From Elusimicrobiota bacterium (GTDB taxonomy: Bacteria; CG03; SLGR01; JAFGSA01), in contig JAFGSA010000049.1 of NCBI GenBank assembly GCA_016934855.1, positions 1-35,855 of the forward strand: a stretch of DNA of 35,855 nucleotides, in the 5' to 3' direction. Position 1 is the first letter of the stretch. Each line of letters begins with the position of its first letter. Both the position numbers and the translations under genes were made by a program. The notes below the pieces were generated by a model. That model saw only the letters and a program-made list of their open reading frames with translations. It was not told where the DNA came from and made no database searches. Below, one piece after another: positions 35,362 to 35,855 of the stretch.

Positions 35362-35715
35362 ATGCAATTTTTACTAATAAGCATTCATATTATTACAGCA
35401 GTATTATTAATTTTAATAATACTCCTTCAACAGGGTAAAGGCGGCGGTATGGCCGGGCTGTTCGGCGGAGGCTCGGGAATGGATGATATACTGGCATCCC
35501 CCAGCAGCGACGTATTTCTGAAGAAAGCCACAATTACGCTGGCAGCGGTATTTTTCCTTACGTCGCTTGTACTTGCGGTACGGACCTCGCGGGAAACTGC
35601 GAAAAGCCTTATGGAGAGAACCGTAGCGCCCTCAGCACCTATATCGGTACCTGCACAACAGCCCGGAGGAACTGCTGATATGGAAAATACCGGCGAAACG
35701 CCGGACATGGAATAA
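35362..35715 (+). CDS. secG: Protein translocase subunit SecG
   Basis: A 117-residue SecG, the small SecYEG partner that helps protein export across the inner membrane. Two membrane helices (about 2-22 and 52-72) flank the conserved cytoplasmic loop LLQQGKGGGMAGLFGGG, and DVFLKKAT precedes the second helix. The C-terminal tail is long and rich in Pro, Ala and Glu. There is no ribosome site; the promoter upstream predicts a leaderless message. The tRNA-Leu gene begins 14 bases after the stop, the same order as secG-leuU in E. coli. Confidence 0.94.
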   Translation: MQFLLISIHIITAVLLILIILLQQGKGGGMAGLFGGGSGMDDILASPSSDVFLKKATITLAAVFFLTSLVLAVRTSRETAKSLMERTVAPSAPISVPAQQPGGTADMENTGETPDME

Positions 35716-35729
35716 TATCAAAAACTTCT

Positions 35730-35813
35730 GCCGAGGTGGTGGAATTGGCAGACACGTATGGTTAAGGACCATATGGTAACCCCGTGCGGGTTCAAGTCCC
35801 GCCCTCGGCACCA
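35730..35813 (+). tRNA. tRNA-Leu (anticodon AAG)
   Basis: A class II tRNA with encoded CCA. The acceptor stem gccgagg (35730-35736) pairs with cctcggc (35803-35809); the D stem gtg/cac, anticodon stem tatgg/ccata (35757-35761, 35769-35773), a 12-base variable arm, and the T stem gcggg/cccgc with loop ttcaagt are all intact. The anticodon loop ttaagga puts U33 at 35763 and AAG at 35764-35766, with G37. It strongly resembles E. coli leuU (GAG), also downstream of secG; A34 would be read as inosine or A. Confidence 0.93.
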
Positions 35814-35824
35814 AAGAAAAGTTG

Positions 35825-35849
35825 CCAGTGACCAGCAACTGGTCACTGG
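35825..35849. repeat. Perfect 10-bp inverted repeat after the tRNA
   Basis: ccagtgacca (35825-35834) and tggtcactgg (35840-35849) are perfect complements around a 5-base loop, followed by ttt. It may end the secG-tRNA transcript, but the T run is short. The tgacca-type units resemble a simple intergenic repeat that may continue past the window. Confidence 0.7.
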
Positions 35850-35855
35850 TTTAAG

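Noticed and set aside
1..35855. CRISPR array, prophage or insertion sequence
   Set aside because: No spaced identical repeats with unique spacers, no transposase or integrase and no phage genes were seen.

Overview
The window reads as a chromosomal segment of a Gram-negative, probably uncultivated bacterium. Signs are exported proteins with outer-membrane barrel character (a TorF-like porin, a PorV-type barrel, a FecR-barrel fusion), a MltD lipoprotein, a type IX-like C-terminal sorting domain, and codon use rich in AUA (Ile) and AGG (Arg). The phylum cannot be fixed from this sequence alone. Every gene I support lies on the + strand, and many neighbours overlap by 1-4 bases.

Region by region: (a) 1-264, AT-rich inverted repeats. 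(b) 265-4057, gltD (glutamate synthase small subunit), an ECF-type sigma factor, and glutamine-dependent nadE. (c) 4058-10285, a nitrogen-assimilation block: a leader with a terminator/attenuator, a TorF-like porin, two Amt ammonium transporters, a PII protein and a type III glutamine synthetase, closed by a strong terminator. (d) 10286-16551, a tightly packed run: a SucCD-like acyl-CoA ligase, a nitrilase-family amidohydrolase, a DUF89 phosphatase, panD, a 4Fe-4S ferredoxin, an HD protein, a HAD hydrolase and an OmpR/PhoB-type response regulator. (e) 16552-23750, a cell-surface cassette with two near-identical cyclic-di-GMP-I (GEMM-I) riboswitches. The first precedes a 1294-residue LamG/Ig/CARDB protein with a T9SS-like tail, a PorV-like protein and an unknown secreted protein; the second precedes a CsgG/FlgO-like exported protein. 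(f) 23857-28298, a stand-alone MEDS-domain protein, a small membrane protein, an AzgA-type purine permease and a FecR-barrel fusion. (g) 28438-35855, MltD, AddB and AddA (both with an iron-sulfur nuclease signature), secG with an apparently leaderless start, and a tRNA-Leu, ending in a perfect inverted repeat.

How the parts fit: regions b and c form a connected ammonium route: a porin across the outer membrane, Amt across the inner membrane, PII as sensor, GlnA III for fixation, and GltD with an unseen GltB for glutamate. Region e is the most novel part. A surface protein, its likely secretion shuttle and a CsgG-like partner sit behind duplicated c-di-GMP sensors, and the first promoter carries an 11-bp-periodic repeat typical of OmpR/PhoB sites right after a response regulator gene. 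This suggests that a two-component signal and c-di-GMP jointly control export of an adhesin-like protein. The tRNA-Leu at the end has anticodon AAG, which is rare in bacteria.
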